DNA of 64,000 nucleotides from Typhlomys cinereus (lineage: Eukaryota; Chordata; Mammalia; Rodentia; Platacanthomyidae). The position numbers and the translations under genes are program-made. This document shows positions 47,336 to 58,724 of the stretch, one piece after another. Under the pieces are notes generated by a model, which saw only the letters and a program-made list of their open reading frames with translations, was not told the DNA's origin and did not search any database. Within the stretch, counting starts at the first letter, position 1, and each line of letters begins with the position of its first letter. The stretch spans positions 1,922,001 through 1,986,000 of the forward strand of contig JALPQD010000401.1 in assembly GCA_023101885.1 (NCBI GenBank). Reading direction: 5' to 3'.

Positions 47336-47480
47336 GAAATAGAATTGAAAAATAGGAGGGGGATTTCTTGAGAACAAGAAAGGTTTCAGAGGAAGAGGAG
47401 AGGGATGAGAGAGGGTAACTGGGGTGAAACATCTTATAAAAATGAATGAAACTATCAAAAAATGAATTTTATAAAAATGA
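47336..47480 (+). mobile_element. L1 3' tail fragment, plus orientation
   Basis: A purine-rich stretch (agaggaagaggagagggatg), then gaatgaaactatcaaaaaat and an A-rich end, resembles rodent L1 tails ('...gtatgaaactatcaaagaataaa'). Confidence 0.5.
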
Positions 47481-48204
47481 TTAAAAATAATCATTGAAAA
47501 GTTTTAATGTTTTCAACTTACAATGACTTCGTCTGGTTCCTTGTAAGTCAAGGCTCTTGTAAATTTTATGGTAATTTCAAATCTAACTTCTGAGCTCCAG
47601 ATATATTATCTCCTACATATTCATCATGTGTTAAACTAAACTTGTAACATCTTTCTCTACAGTCTCGTACTTGTCACTCTATGGACTAGCAAAGAATTTG
47701 GAGACATCCCCTAATCCCTTGTCTGAGTCCTTGAAGCTCACCCAAAGCATGGGTATTGCTTGCAAATTTCCAGGCCCCTAAACTCATAAAACAGGATGAA
47801 TTCTACTGTGTTCTTTATGCCCTTGATGAAATGTCACTGCAGGCCAAAGATGCAAACACAACCCAGAACATCCACGTGGTATTAATATACATAGTCAAGC
47901 AGTCCCTCTGAGCACTTTGATGAGATGTGTATAGTAATAAATCTATGGGAAAGGAATCGAGGGAGCAAAGTAACAAACTTTTCAGTGGTCCATAGAAAAA
48001 GTACCTGTTGCCATCTAAGGATTTCCACATAAATGCCTTAATTTAATACAAAAGCTGTGTCACTAGCAAAACTAGAATGTTCTTCCATGCTGTGTGCTTT
48101 ATCTCACCTATGGGATGTACAACCTGGGCAGATCTCCCTGCATGTATCAAGACTGATGTAGGAGAGTTGGTACACTTTTAGCTCATTTTGCTAATAATGA
48201 GATA
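47481..48204. other. Unassigned AT-rich DNA
   Basis: No gene or clear repeat recognised. Confidence 0.45.
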
Positions 48205-48330
48205 CATTGTTAAAGTAATCATTCAAGTAGTAAGTATTTGCTGAGTGCCCATGAATGCTTCTCAGATCTGGGTATAGAGTCAAAACCATTGGGTTCCAGG
48301 GGGTTGCCTTACACTCTAGTTGATTGACAT
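48205..48330 (+). repeat. Ancient mammalian repeat fragment
   Basis: catttaagtag-like text appears as cattcaagtagtaagtattt, followed by gctgagtgcccatgaatgct and ggttccaggggg. This fits the 'aatatttgctgagtgcc' class by eye. It overlaps the minus-strand frame 48,191-48,652, arguing against a gene there. Confidence 0.4.
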
Positions 48331-48986
48331 GTTCATCTCCAATGTAGCATCTCAGTGACGGCAGGGACCTTATGTAACCACAGCCCGTAGCACTGCACTT
48401 CTGGCTTAAGAATATATACTGGGCTGGCAAAGTAACCAGGTGTAAATGTAGCTGCACTGAAGTCAGGTCCCTCACCAGTCTTCCCACTGGGGCCCCAGCT
48501 TTGTCCACAATGCTGCTGGCGCTACATCTATGCTGGCCACTTGAGCTCTCTTCCGGGGTCCTATAATTCAAGGGGTTGAAACAGCATGGAAATAAGGATT
48601 CTGCACGTGCCAGACAAGATGATCGATATGAAGCAAATAGCACGTGCTGCAAAGAACATTGTGGTGAAGTTTTGTGACTGAAAAGAAAGCCAAGGTAATT
48701 CTAGTGGAGGCAACAGAGCGGTGCAGGAGCTGTAGAACCTTTCACCAAGTGCAAGGTCCCTGGCAACAAGTGGGGGGAACTCTTGAGCATGTGGGAACAT
48801 TGCTTCCATTTTGCTGGAAACTGAAACAAGCTGAGTTTGTTGCAAATCATGACAATCATGAGTTTGAATTGAGTAATATATTGCCCAATCCTCAGTGTTA
48901 AATGTTCATTTTGCCCTGTTCTGATAAAGCAAAGGGGAACACAACTTGTTGAAATTCCCAGGATTTGTGTGTTTATGTGTCTGTGC

Positions 48987-48987
48987 A

Positions 48988-49023
<36 letters not shown>

Positions 49024-49040
49024 TGTATGTGTGCACGAGC
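48987..49040. repeat. (GT)n microsatellite
   Basis: About 16 GT units with small interruptions at both ends. Confidence 0.9.
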
Positions 49041-49399
49041 GTGCAAGAGAGAGAATATTTTTCGAATGAAGCAGGAAGGCTTCTACTCTGAGAACTTCAA
49101 GAATTGTGTTTTGACAGTCTTCCTTAAGTTACTCATTTTCTCTGTGGTGTCAAACTATATTGCTTTTACCTTTAAATATAAGTGAGAAAAGTGGGTATAA
49201 CTTTATCTCGAAGTTCTTTAGAAAGAACTATGATCATTTCAGGTATTAAAGGTAGAAACTTCAGGTTTATAGCTTCCCAATTCACTGGTCATCAGAACAT
49301 TCAAAGAATTTTTTCCAATATCTTCTGCTACTTCTTTGTAAGCTACTTAGTCACCGCAGGTGATTCACTTTGTTTTCTTCTTAAATTTCAGAACATTTC

Positions 49400-49948
49400 T
49401 TTTTTTTTTCTTTTTTTTTTTTATTTCAGCTCATACAAACTTATTAGGTACACCAGTTCCCTCCCTCCCTCCTCCTCCCCCCGTACCCCCTGCTCCCCCT
49501 CTCCACCCCTCTCCCTCCCCATCCCCCAGTGCCTCCCACCCCAATTCCCAGAGAGTCCTTTCTTGTGCATGTCTGATTTTCCTCTGGGCCCTCCTCTCCG
49601 ATGACATACAAGGACCCAGTGGCCTTTCCCTGAACCCTTTCCCGTGTTCCCCTTAGGTATAGGAACACTGCTATGGCTGCCAATCCTTTGCCTCCAAGGA
49701 TCTTGGTGCCTTTAGCAGATGCTAGACTTTGTGAGGTCAATAGTGTGTGTGTTGGACAATGCGCAGGGCATGCAAAGTCCAATTATGATTGCTTCAGCCC
49801 TAACTAGTATAGAGTATCTTACATATCATTGCTCCTCCCATCCTTTTGCTCTTACACTCTTACCGCCCCCTCTTCCGCAAATTTCCCTGAGCTTCAAGAT
49901 GGGGAGAGACTAAGCTGGCCTAGTTCTAGGTGGTTGATATAGAGTCTC
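49400..49948 (-). mobile_element. 5'-truncated L1 insertion with target-site duplication
   Basis: On the minus strand the element runs from tgagactctatatcaaccac to a G-rich 3' UTR stretch (gggggatggggagggagagg), then ggtgtacctaataagtttg and a poly(A), seen on plus as T runs from 49,400. A perfect 16-base duplication, aatttcagaacatttc, flanks it at 49,384-49,399 and 49,949-49,964. The right duplication directly follows the 5' truncation point. It is paralogous to 4,534-5,015. Only 3' UTR-type sequence is present; I see no protein-coding part. The perfect duplication indicates a fairly recent event. Confidence 0.9.
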
Positions 49949-50073
49949 AATTTCAGAACATTTCAAAGGTCGCACCTTGATGCTATTTGAAAATGAAATT
50001 GGCCACTCAGAAAGATTATAGAGTGATGTAAACAAAAGATTGGGAGTGTTTTTAAATACTCTTCTTCGAATTA

Positions 50074-50390
50074 AATCTTTTTCCCCTTTTTTGATAGTTT
50101 CACATATGAATACAATGAATTTATGTTATTTTCACTTTTTATCACCCGATCCCATCTCCCTTCTTTTCCCAGTGTAAACCTTCTTTCCAACCAGTCTCCC
50201 ACCTACTTTCATTTTTGTATGTTTTTTTGCATGTGCGACCCACTGAGTTCCATCTGGGTTGGCTTTACTGGCACATGCTTGTAGCTCTACTAAATCAGAA
50301 GTGTGGTGACAGTTCACACTTGAGGCAGGCTCCTTCCCCTCTGATGCACGGCGGGACTTCCTTTCCCACCTTCTCTACTGACCACAGTAG
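50074..50390 (-). mobile_element. Older L1 3' UTR segment, minus orientation
   Basis: In reverse the block carries cagtaaagccaacccagatg, aactcagtgggtcgcacatg, a purine-rich part and an A-rich tail. This follows the older rodent L1 3' region ('...cccactgagtttcattagggttgc...' on the other strand). It matches 5,150-5,248. Confidence 0.65.
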
Positions 50391-50735
50391 CAATACAGTA
50401 CAATAAATAGCCCAAGAGCTGCTGGGAATGTGGGAGAACAAGACAAGACCACTCTAGTGCACTTAGGCTCTAAGTGAAGTGGGCAGCAGACAAATAAGAA
50501 ATACAATAAAATAGTTACAGGTTTCCATTAATGTTCTGCAGGAAATAAGTAAAAGCATTGATAGAAAGTACTGTGTCATCTAGTGGATGTGAGAAGCTTC
50601 TCCAAAGAAACTAAGCCAGAATTTGAGGAAGAGAATTTTCCATAGTCGTTTCCTTGGCTGCTATAACCAAGCACCCGGAACAGAGTAGCTTAAATGACAG
50701 GAATGTATGATCTCACAGTTACAGTGACTCGAACA
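50391..50735 (+). repeat. Ancient mammalian repeat fragments
   Basis: gggcagcagacaaataagaa and atacaataaaatagttacag fit the common 'gacagacaataaacaaataa' pattern. Then ttccttggctgctataacca, gtagcttaaatgacaggaat and tctcacagttacagtg match the same class as 757-870. Confidence 0.5.
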
Positions 50736-50871
50736 TGTCCCCATGGTCGCTCCTGGAGGCTGGGCAGGGGTATCGGTTTCAAGCTACCTGGCTTTTTAAT
50801 GTTTTGCCACCAATCTTGGATGTTTTCTGGTTTGCAAATGTATCACTTATTTTGATGTTCATACAGCATTG

Positions 50872-50922
50872 TGTGTGTGTGTGTCTGTGTGTGTGTGTGT
50901 GTATGTGTGTGTGTCTGTGTGT
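50872..50922. repeat. (GT)n microsatellite
   Basis: GT units interrupted by CT and AT. Confidence 0.9.
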
Positions 50923-51574
50923 TTCCAAATTTCCCATCTTCTTAAAGGCACATACTTTATTGTTCATCTTAAATTAGGAGCCCACTACACTCCATGCTGA
51001 GTGCTGGAAGTTGGGATCTTGGCAGATGAGTTGGGAGGAGGAGAACACAACAGTGGTACCAACTGTGGATAAGCTGTCTGAGAAGAGGGAAGAGTGGGGA
51101 CAGGTGCACCAAGAAGCCAAAGGGCCTGGCATATTCTGAGAACTGGCAGAGACCATGTATGACTTCAGAATTGAATATAAGAATGAGAAGGATTTGAGAT
51201 GTGGTGAGCAACTAAATCAGGGAATTCAGATTTTGATCAGACTTTGTCCTGTGAAAAGTGAGAAGCTTCTGGAGGGTTCCACAGAGGCTCCACCTGTGGT
51301 TTTAAATAATCATGCTAGCAACTTCTCCATTGCCTCTCCTGCATCAACAAGATGTGAAGATATCTTCATTCACCCATCTTGAGAGGAATCTGAAACTGTT
51401 CCTTCCATTACAGGATAAATTTTCTGAGAAAGTTACTTCTATTCTGCCTTAATTTCTTAGTCAAAATAATTGACTATTTAGTTTTCTCCCTTAATCTCCA
51501 TTTCTACAATAAATGAAGTTAATGTAATGAATATATTTTTGCATAGCGTTTCTTTTTTATATTTTTCAATTGGG
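50923..51574. other. Unassigned DNA, no gene seen
   Basis: No repeat or exon recognised. Confidence 0.45.
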
Positions 51575-51877
51575 GTATGTATGTGTGCATCGTATATGCA
51601 TGCACTTACGTGTGCATGGGTAAAAATCAGAGGTAGTTGGCAAGTGTCTTTTTCTGTGGTTCCTTTTCCACCTTATTGTTTGAGACAGGATTTCTCACTG
51701 AACATAGAGCTCCGGAATTGGCTAGACTGACTGACCAGTGAGCTCCCAAGATCTTCCTGTGTCACTCTCTATATTGGGATTAGGAACAAGCCATCATGCC
51801 CAAGTTTGTATGTGGGTGCTGGAGATCTGAACACAGGTCCTCAATGCTTGAGCAGAAAGGACTTTGTCTACTGAGCA
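51575..51877 (-). repeat. B4-type SINE, minus orientation
   Basis: The reverse order is well kept: gtttgagacaggatttctca, ctgaacatagagctccggaa, ttggctagactgactgacca, tatattgggattaggaacaa and then gtgggtgctggagatctgaa. It abuts a plus-strand B2-like SINE. Confidence 0.8.
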
Positions 51878-52138
51878 GGGCTGTAAAGATGACTCAGAGG
51901 TTAAAGCCTTTGCCTCAAAAACAAAAGGACCTGAGTTTGGATACCACATCCCACATAAAAATACTGGGAAGAAATGGCAGGGGCCTGCACTTCGGCCCTG
52001 AAAGGTAGAGCCTAGGAAACCCCAGAGCAAAAAGTATTAAGTTCATAAAGCAATCCAGAGTGGTTCCTGAAGTCACCCTTGGGCCTCTATCTCTTTTGTA
52101 CCCATACCCACACACCCACACATGCAAAATAAAAATAA
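51878..52138 (+). repeat. B2-like SINE, older copy
   Basis: gggctgtaaagatgactcag, ggacctgagtttggatacc, ctgaaaggtagagcctagga and then aagtcacccttgggcctcta follow the family body seen at 30,591. An A-rich tail ends it. Confidence 0.8.
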
Positions 52139-52174
52139 GACAACAGATTTTGGGAATCGTTCATGTTTGATCTT

Positions 52175-52798
52175 AGAAATTATGTCACTGTAAGGCTCAA
52201 GTCGAGGCGTTGCAGTGGTTAGAGGCAGACGGCACATTTCTCGCTCTGCACGCTGGCAGGATGGGCAACAAGTAGATCTACTACTCAGACAAGTGCTTCA
52301 ACAAGCACTACAAGTACTTGGATGTCATGTTACCCAGAGAACTTTCCTAGCAAGAACCTAAAACCCATCTGATGTCTGAAGAGGAGCGGAGGAGACTTGG
52401 TGTCCAACAGAGTCTGGGCTAAGTTTATTACATGATTTGCAAGCCAGAGCCACATAGTGTTCTCTTTAGACAGCCTCTTCCAAAAGAACAACAAAAATGA
52501 AGTACATCTAGAATCATCAAATCTTTTCCAACTGTAATGTGCATATGTACATAAGGTAGTATTCAGTGAATACTTGAAAAATGTACAAATCATTCATCTG
52601 CACATGTGCATGAGCTGTGTCTTCACAGCAGCAGAGCTCAGTTAAATGCAACTGCAAGGAGGCTATTTTAAGGTGTTTAAGATAAATTTTCTTCTAGTCA
52701 GTTTTTTCTTAATGTAAGTGCCTGTTGACTTTACTGACTTGTTACTTTTGATAAAGTGTGTACGTCATTTAAAAAAAACAGAAATTATGACACTATAA
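52175..52798 (+). pseudogene. CKS2P: CKS2 processed pseudogene (retrocopy)
   Basis: CKS2 is the small cyclin-dependent-kinase regulatory subunit. An ATG at 52,261 opens 79 codons with no frameshift, the exact CKS2 length, ending at TGA 52,498-52,500. The motifs IYYSD, VMLPREL, PKTHLMSEEE, RRLGVQQSLG and the end QPLPKEQQK identify CKS2 over CKS1B. Three in-frame stops (codons 5 TAG, 30 TAG, 54 TAA) and several substitutions (for example W43R and two H-to-Y/C changes) disable it. It is intron-less, keeps part of the 5' leader and about 270 bases of 3' UTR ending in an A run at 52,771-52,778. Imperfect duplications of 19 bases (agaaattatgtcactgtaa at 52,175; agaaattatgacactataa at 52,780) flank it. 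It is a dead L1-mediated retrocopy. Confidence 0.95.
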
Positions 52799-52991
52799 AA
52801 ATCAGCATTTAGTCCAAAACTTGTTTCAAGTGTATTTTCTTTTCTGATCTCTAAAAGTTTTCAGATTTTTCCTGAGAAACTCCTTATGTGATTGTTTTTA
52901 TTAGCCATTTAGCATAATTGAAACTTTATGCATAGACACGATTAAAGTCCATCACCTAAACTGTGCATCCTGGCATTAGACTCTATTCTTT
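52799..52991. other. Unassigned AT-rich DNA
   Basis: No feature recognised. Confidence 0.4.
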
Positions 52992-53120
52992 TTTGTGTGC
53001 TTTTTATTTTATTTTGTTGAGAAGCCCAGCTGGTCTCAAATTTACTATGTAGTCAAGGCTGTCCTTAAATTCTTCCACCCCTGAGTTCTAAGTGATATAT
53101 ATGCACTGCCGCAATTGGCA
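52992..53120 (-). repeat. B1 SINE, minus orientation, diverged
   Basis: ttttgttgagaagcccagct, tttactatgtagtcaaggct and gtccttaaattcttccaccc form the reverse complement of B1. The head is decayed. Confidence 0.65.
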
Positions 53121-53446
53121 ACGTTCCACTCTTTTCCAAACAAAAAAAGCTCTCTTTCTCTCTCCCCTCTCTCTTTTGCTTGCTCGCTCACTTTAGCTGT
53201 CTCTGCCATTTTGAAGTTCTGAGTAGAATGATATTGGGGGAAAAGATTCTGCTGGTTTAAAAAAAAAAAAAAGAAAGGAGATCCAAGTTACTAACACCAT
53301 CTGTCGGTCATACTTCAATTCCAGATTGCTAGAGACAAGAAAGAATACAAGCCATACTTGAGACAAGGAAGGAAGACACAAGACTATTGGCATCTGAATG
53401 GTTGATCAGGTGACCATGGAACCTGAGTGAGCTCACACTGTTAAGC

Positions 53447-53880
53447 AGGGTGTCATAGTTAAGCACAGGTGTCAACTTGACTCTTGAGGGTTTGAGCTCT
53501 GGGCACAGTTGTGGAGAACTGATAGTTGAGTTAAGCCCAGAGCAAACCTGAAGGAGATTGTGTAGCTGCTGGGGAAGACCCAGCACATGGTGGGTGGGAT
53601 TAGGCCCTGGATAAATCACAGAGAGCAGGTTGAGAGAGTTGGCATCCTTCTATTCACTTGACCAGACATGCTGGTCTGGCAAGTAAGGATTGTCCATCTC
53701 TCAGCCATTATGCAGTGATGGTGTGGCCAGTTCCCTCAGCCCTGGTGTTGGTGCGTGCTCTCCTGTCAAGCTGGACTGAGAACTGTAACCAGACTGTCGT
53801 AAGAAAGTAAACTCCTTGTTCCCTTAAGCTGTGTGATGGTCATTTATCAGCAACCATGCAGGCTGACTGCAACACAGGGC
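53447..53880 (+). repeat. LTR-like repeat, plus orientation
   Basis: It starts tgtcatagttaagcacaggt and gtcaacttgactcttgaggg, has a middle acccagcacatggtgggtgg, then ggtgtggccagttccctca, and ends near gtaaccagactgtcgtaag and aagctgtgtgatggtcattt. It is the best-kept copy of the family also seen at 10,796 and 14,375. Confidence 0.65.
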
Positions 53881-54154
53881 TTAGGCAGTCATGACGAGGC
53901 TAGACACCACCTAATGGGTCCATTGTCCATTGAACTGCGCTCCAGTTATCTCCTTTTTCTTAGCTTTTACTTCCTATCTTGAGAACTTTTTAGCTTTTCA
54001 ATGTTGCAGAGCCAGACTTATGACCACAATGCATGCAACTGCCAGCATGCTTGTGTGAGACTTTCTAACAAACTATTATTCCTCACTAGGAAATTAGAGG
54101 AACGGCCCCTCTAACCCTGCCATTGCTGACAAACGTATATTCAAAATATACTTT

Positions 54155-54415
54155 GAGGGCCAGTGAGATGGCTCAGCCAATAAAGGTGTCTTTGAGCTGT
54201 CCTGGTGACCTGAGTTCAATCCCCAGAATCCACATGATAGAAGAAGAGAACCAAGTTGTTCTCTGAGCTCTATACGCACACTGGCTTTGTGTATCAGAAA
54301 CCTCTCTCTCTCTTTCTTTCTCTCTCTCTCTCTCCTTGCTCACTCTCTCTTCATATCTTCTTCTTTCCCTTTCAAGTTAATAAAATACTTCTTTTAAAGA
54401 AAGACAGAAACTTTG
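54155..54415 (+). repeat. B3-type SINE with (TC)n and A-rich tail
   Basis: gggccagtgagatggctcag, ctggtgacctgagttcaatc, cccagaatccacatgataga, gagaaccaagttgttctctg, then TC units (54,300-54,340) and gttaataaaatacttcttt match B3 in order. Confidence 0.75.
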
Positions 54416-54724
54416 AGTATACACTGAATGCATAGGTCTAATACTGCCTCCTCCCAGTAGGACTGGACTCAGAATTTTGAGGCAAAGAGAAGCCTGGTTT
54501 TGACCTCAAGGCAGGGTAATATGAGATAAAGCTCTCCATGCAAAGGTCATTCTCACAAGACACTTCACAAACCCACACTTTCTTCTATTCATCAATGAAC
54601 TATCTTCATTCAACATTTGTTTCTGGACTCCATAGTATTATTATCTAATTCATCTCTCTTATAGATTTTGTATATTTTTTTCTAAAATAGAACCTGATTA
54701 CAGCAAAGCACTGGGCACTACACA

Positions 54725-54872
54725 CTTGTTTGTTTAGGACAGCGTCAGGTCCCATAGCCCAGGTGGCTTTGAGCTCACTATGCAGTCCAGGCTGTCCTTG
54801 AAATTGTGACAATTCTCCAACCTCAGCTTTCTGAGTACTGGGATTACAGACATGAGCCACCAGGCCTGACTG
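54725..54872 (-). repeat. B1 SINE, minus orientation
   Basis: gtgacaattctccaacctca, gctttctgagtactgggatt and acagacatgagccaccaggc with a preceding 'ctttgagctcactatgcagt' part form a B1 in reverse. It explains the minus-strand frame here. Confidence 0.85.
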
Positions 54873-55004
54873 TTACACACTTGTACGTAGAGACAGAATT
54901 ACTTGAAAGAACTTGATTGCCTACAATTGGATACACTGTGACCCATCCAGTCTCTAGAATGTTATTCAGCAATGAAAAAGATTTGTTGGTCTGGTCTGGA
55001 GAGG

Positions 55005-55075
55005 AATGGAAATCAAACATACCCAGGAGACTGAGGCAAGAAGATCATAAGTTTAAGGCCAGTCTGCACTATAAA
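55005..55075 (+). repeat. B1 fragment, plus orientation
   Basis: acccaggagactgaggcaag, aagatcataagtttaaggcc and agtctgcactataaag are the central part of B1. Confidence 0.6.
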
Positions 55076-56689
55076 GTATCAAGTGCCAAGTATTCTGTCC
55101 TAGTAACAGATGCCAAACTAATACAAATAGTAAACAAGATGCATAACAAGCCTACCAAAGGGAAGGTTTAGGCTCACAATACAGTGGGATTTGACCTCCA
55201 TCTTGAAGATTGGCTTAAAAGTAAACAGCAGAGTAATAGACTTACATATTTAATCATTTATTAATATCTAGCCTTTAAAATGTCCACAGATACTTTCAGA
55301 GTTTTAAAGGTCTGCTCACCCCAGAGAGCAAGCACTAAGTCAACAAACTTTTTAGGTCTTATAGTTCAAAACCATTATGTTTTTAGACCAAAGGGGTTTG
55401 GTTGAATTATGTATTCAAGATATTAATCGAAATATGAAACTAGTTCTTTTCAACTGAAAATTGGGATGGAATGGAGAAGCCTGTGTCCAACATATGGAAG
55501 AAATGTGTGTATTTAAGAAGATCCATAAGGCAGCTTGAAAACTGTTTTCTTGTGACACTTCAACTGGATCCTGATGAATGGAAGGGAAAAATTAAAGTCG
55601 CCAGATGAGTGCCTGCAGAACCAAGTGCCTGAGCCTGCCTAGCACAATTCATTAGCCCACAGACAGCTGTAACGATAGCGGCCGGCTTACTCGAGGTCAC
55701 ATTCAGGATCATGAAGAGTGGCTTTGCAGTTATTTGTTAACTCAGCATCTCACTCACAAACTACTTTAATTACATGCCATGTCTCTTCCAGACATCTGGT
55801 GGAAATTAAAGAAAATACCTTCTATCCAGATGTTTAGCTTATGGTCATGCAGTCAGAACACCTGTATACTAAAATAGAATTCATCAGATACCATATGCCA
55901 GTAGCCCAACAACAGCTTGGGCTCAGTCTCCCAAAGGGGTCTAGGCCCCAGTGAGGACTCAGTAATCAAGGACTTTCTATGTCTGCCAATATGAGGACAG
56001 AAGGTCTGTTGTGACTGCTGGACTGCAGGGCATATATGGGGCTAGCGTTCCTCCTATGCTTCTTGTACAAATAAACCTGAGGTAGGAAAAAAGAAAAAGT
56101 CAATTAGATGTGTTTTCATAGCAACCACATATCAACTAATCCTGATATCGCAATAAATTTTAATCAGTAGAAAAAATAGCTATTTCACATACCCTGATAA
56201 GACATGAACTTATGTATAGTCAAACCTAATACTATACATGCACTTACATATGTATATATGCATATAAATGTGCATATACATTTGTGAATATATATACATA
56301 CATATATGCTACACACAGCTTTATTATAGGTATTTGGATCATGTGATTATAAAAATCAAGAAGTATACCTATAGTCTGCCAACTAGAGACCCAGGGAAGC
56401 TTGGCAGTATAAATAAGTCCAAGTCCAAAGGCCTGAAAATGTGACAAGACAATAGTGTAAGTGCTGGCCTAAGTCTGAAGGCCCAAGAACCAGGAGCACT
56501 GAGATCCACGGGCAAAAGGTGAATGTTCTGGACTGGAGAAATGGAATTCCCCTTTTTTGTCCTGTCTGTTTTCTGGCGACCCTCCTACAACAGCTTGATT
56601 GGATGGGGCTTCCTGACATTGCTGAGGGTAGATTTTCTTTATGTAGTCAGTCCTCGGGGGAGAGGATGAATAAGAGTAACAATATATAG
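55076..56689. other. Unassigned DNA with a possible conserved non-coding part
   Basis: No gene recognised. The segment 55,590-55,800 has no repeat signature and includes cagctg and taatta motifs (see findings). The segment 56,220-56,310 is an alternating TA/CA-rich stretch. Confidence 0.35.
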
Positions 56690-56945
56690 CACTGAGGAGA
56701 TGGGTCTGCCTACAAGCAGAAGGACCTGAGTTCTATTCCCTAGAACCCATGAGAAAGTGGTGGTGTCCTGCAGTTCCGATCCTGGAAGGAGGAGCCTGGA
56801 AAACCTCAGAGCGAAGCAGTAAGAAGGTATAACAACCCAGGATGACGATCGAAGTTACCCTTGTGCCTCACAGGTTCACACACTCAAGCGCCCTCTTGTA
56901 CATACACAGACATGCAAAAAGAAAAAAAAGCTATATTTAAAAAAA
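56690..56945 (+). repeat. B2-like SINE, older copy
   Basis: gaggagatgggtctgcctac (head shortened), gaaggacctgagttctattc, cgatcctggaaggaggagcc and aagttacccttgtgcctcac follow the family body. An A-rich tail ends it. Several bases of the tRNA-like head are missing. Confidence 0.7.
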
Positions 56946-57099
56946 TGAAACCCATTTCTTTACATGCTAACTTCAAAAAAAAAAAAAGCACTCAAATACT
57001 AGTCTTCTTGAGTCAGTGCCACAAACACATTCATAAATAACAGTATAAGCTGTCTGAGAACCCCTTAGCCTTGTCCAGTCAGTACGTAAAATTGACCAT

Positions 57100-57131
57100 T
57101 ATGTGTTGTGTATATTTATACACATGATCTC
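57100..57131. repeat. 32-base direct repeat, copy 1, with an internal palindrome
   Basis: A 32-base sequence occurs again, unchanged, at 57,905-57,936. Inside lies tgtgtata-tt-tatacaca (57,107-57,124), a perfect 8-base inverted repeat with a two-base loop. Similarity decays beyond the 32 bases. Confidence 0.9.
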
Positions 57132-57904
57132 AGAGCCATTGACAAAACATATACAACCTATTTTGTAGAGTGAATCATTTTCCTGAGATTAGTGAGAAGT
57201 GTGAACCAAGCCAAGTGTTCTCAGATTTGCCACCAAATAAAGAAGAAAATCAGAGAGAACGAAGTACGTGCTGCCAGGCACTCTGTAGGATGTTGAGATA
57301 CCTTCTCCTGATAGTCATTCTCTTGGAGGGGGAGATCTGATGCAGGCAGTTTATCCTCTCTGCCTCGTCTGTGGGAACAGGTTCTGACTGGCATCTCTGC
57401 TGCTGCTTTTCTTTCCCAACAGGTCATTCTGCTCAGGTGTGCCAAGGTGCTATTAAAACATATCAAGTCAATTTCCTGCCTAAATCTCTACAACCATTTC
57501 CTACAACAGTTAGAAAAAAAATTCACCTTTCCCTCAACAGCCCACAGTCATCTCTCTGCACGTAGTCTGGCCCAGGCGTGCCTACCTCTGTGTTATTTTA
57601 CGTGGTACTTTGCTATGCTGTAACACATAGGTTAGCATGCTATATCCTACATGTGAATTCTAGCAGACTGTCTGTTCTTGAACACCTCTTGAACCAAGAA
57701 TGGTTTTCATTTTAAAACAATTAGGAAAAAACCAGTGATACTTTGTGACACATGAAAATTACATGCAATTCGAATTTCAATGTTCAAAACTAAAGTTGAA
57801 GCGGGACCCAGCTATGTGGGTTCATGTGCTGTCCAGCATGGCTTTTCATTGACTAGCAAGGCTGAATAGTTGCAAAAAACCCTGGAAGGCCCACAAATTT
57901 AAAA
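57132..57904. other. Unassigned DNA between the two direct repeats
   Basis: 773 bases lie between the copies. I see no retroposon body, poly(A) or gene, so the interval does not look like an insertion flanked by a target-site duplication. Confidence 0.4.
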
Positions 57905-57936
57905 TATGTGTTGTGTATATTTATACACATGATCTC
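57905..57936. repeat. 32-base direct repeat, copy 2
   Basis: Identical to 57,100-57,131. The same palindrome is at 57,912-57,929. The sequence after it (cattagcaaa) resembles that after copy 1 (gccattgacaaaa), so the duplicated block was probably longer. Confidence 0.9.
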
Positions 57937-58724
57937 CATTAGCAAAAAAAGTTTGTAAACCTTTTCTTACCCACACTATCCCCCACCTTCTGTTCCTAAA
58001 TTCATTCTGTAGACTTTCTACTTCCTGGTCTCTCTTCCTGGAATGTTCTTCTCTAGCTTTTTGCATGGTGAGTTTGTGCTCATAATCTTAATGAACTTAA
58101 ACAAAGCCAGCAGCAGGTCATATGCATTCAGCCTGTATCTCTTGCCATCAAATGCCCAGTTTCTGAAACCTCAATAGAAGAATCTGGCTTAAGATTTCCT
58201 TCATTCCTTTCTGGCATTAGTAATGGAATAAGCTTGCATGAGGTCATAGGTGACTCTGAATCTCATTGACATGGTGATACCTTTACAAAGAGCATGGACG
58301 GATGCCCCTTGCCTGTTAATGCATGCTTGCAAGTTGGAAGAGGAAGCTGTATTCTAAGTCACAGATTCAAGGAACCAAGAGAGACTGTGAAAGCTTTTCA
58401 TGTCACTTCAGCCACATGTCCAACCCACGGAGACCAGCAAGACAGTGAGCATAGCCTAGAATTCTTACTGTAACTGTGGACATGGGACCTCTAACAGAGG
58501 AGACTATTAACAGTTCATGAAAGCACATTGATATACCCACAAAAGAATCAGGAGGCATTTGGATGAAAGTAAGATCATTAAGTATGTGGTATAATCAATG
58601 TGTGCAGACATAGGATGGAAGATATCCTCTCTCCACTTAGCTACAGAACCACATCAGTATGGGTCCACTGAGCCTGTCTGCTCATCTATAAAATAGGAGT
58701 CAGCATAATCTTAAAAATTATTTG
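57937..58724. other. Unassigned DNA, no gene seen
   Basis: No recognised exon or repeat. Confidence 0.45.

Noticed and set aside
48191..48652. A 153-codon minus-strand frame
   Set aside because: No family signature; its 3' part overlaps an ancient repeat fragment and there is no splice or promoter evidence.
52261..52500. A functional CKS2 gene
   Set aside because: Three in-frame stops, no introns, a poly(A) run and target-site duplications show a dead retrocopy.
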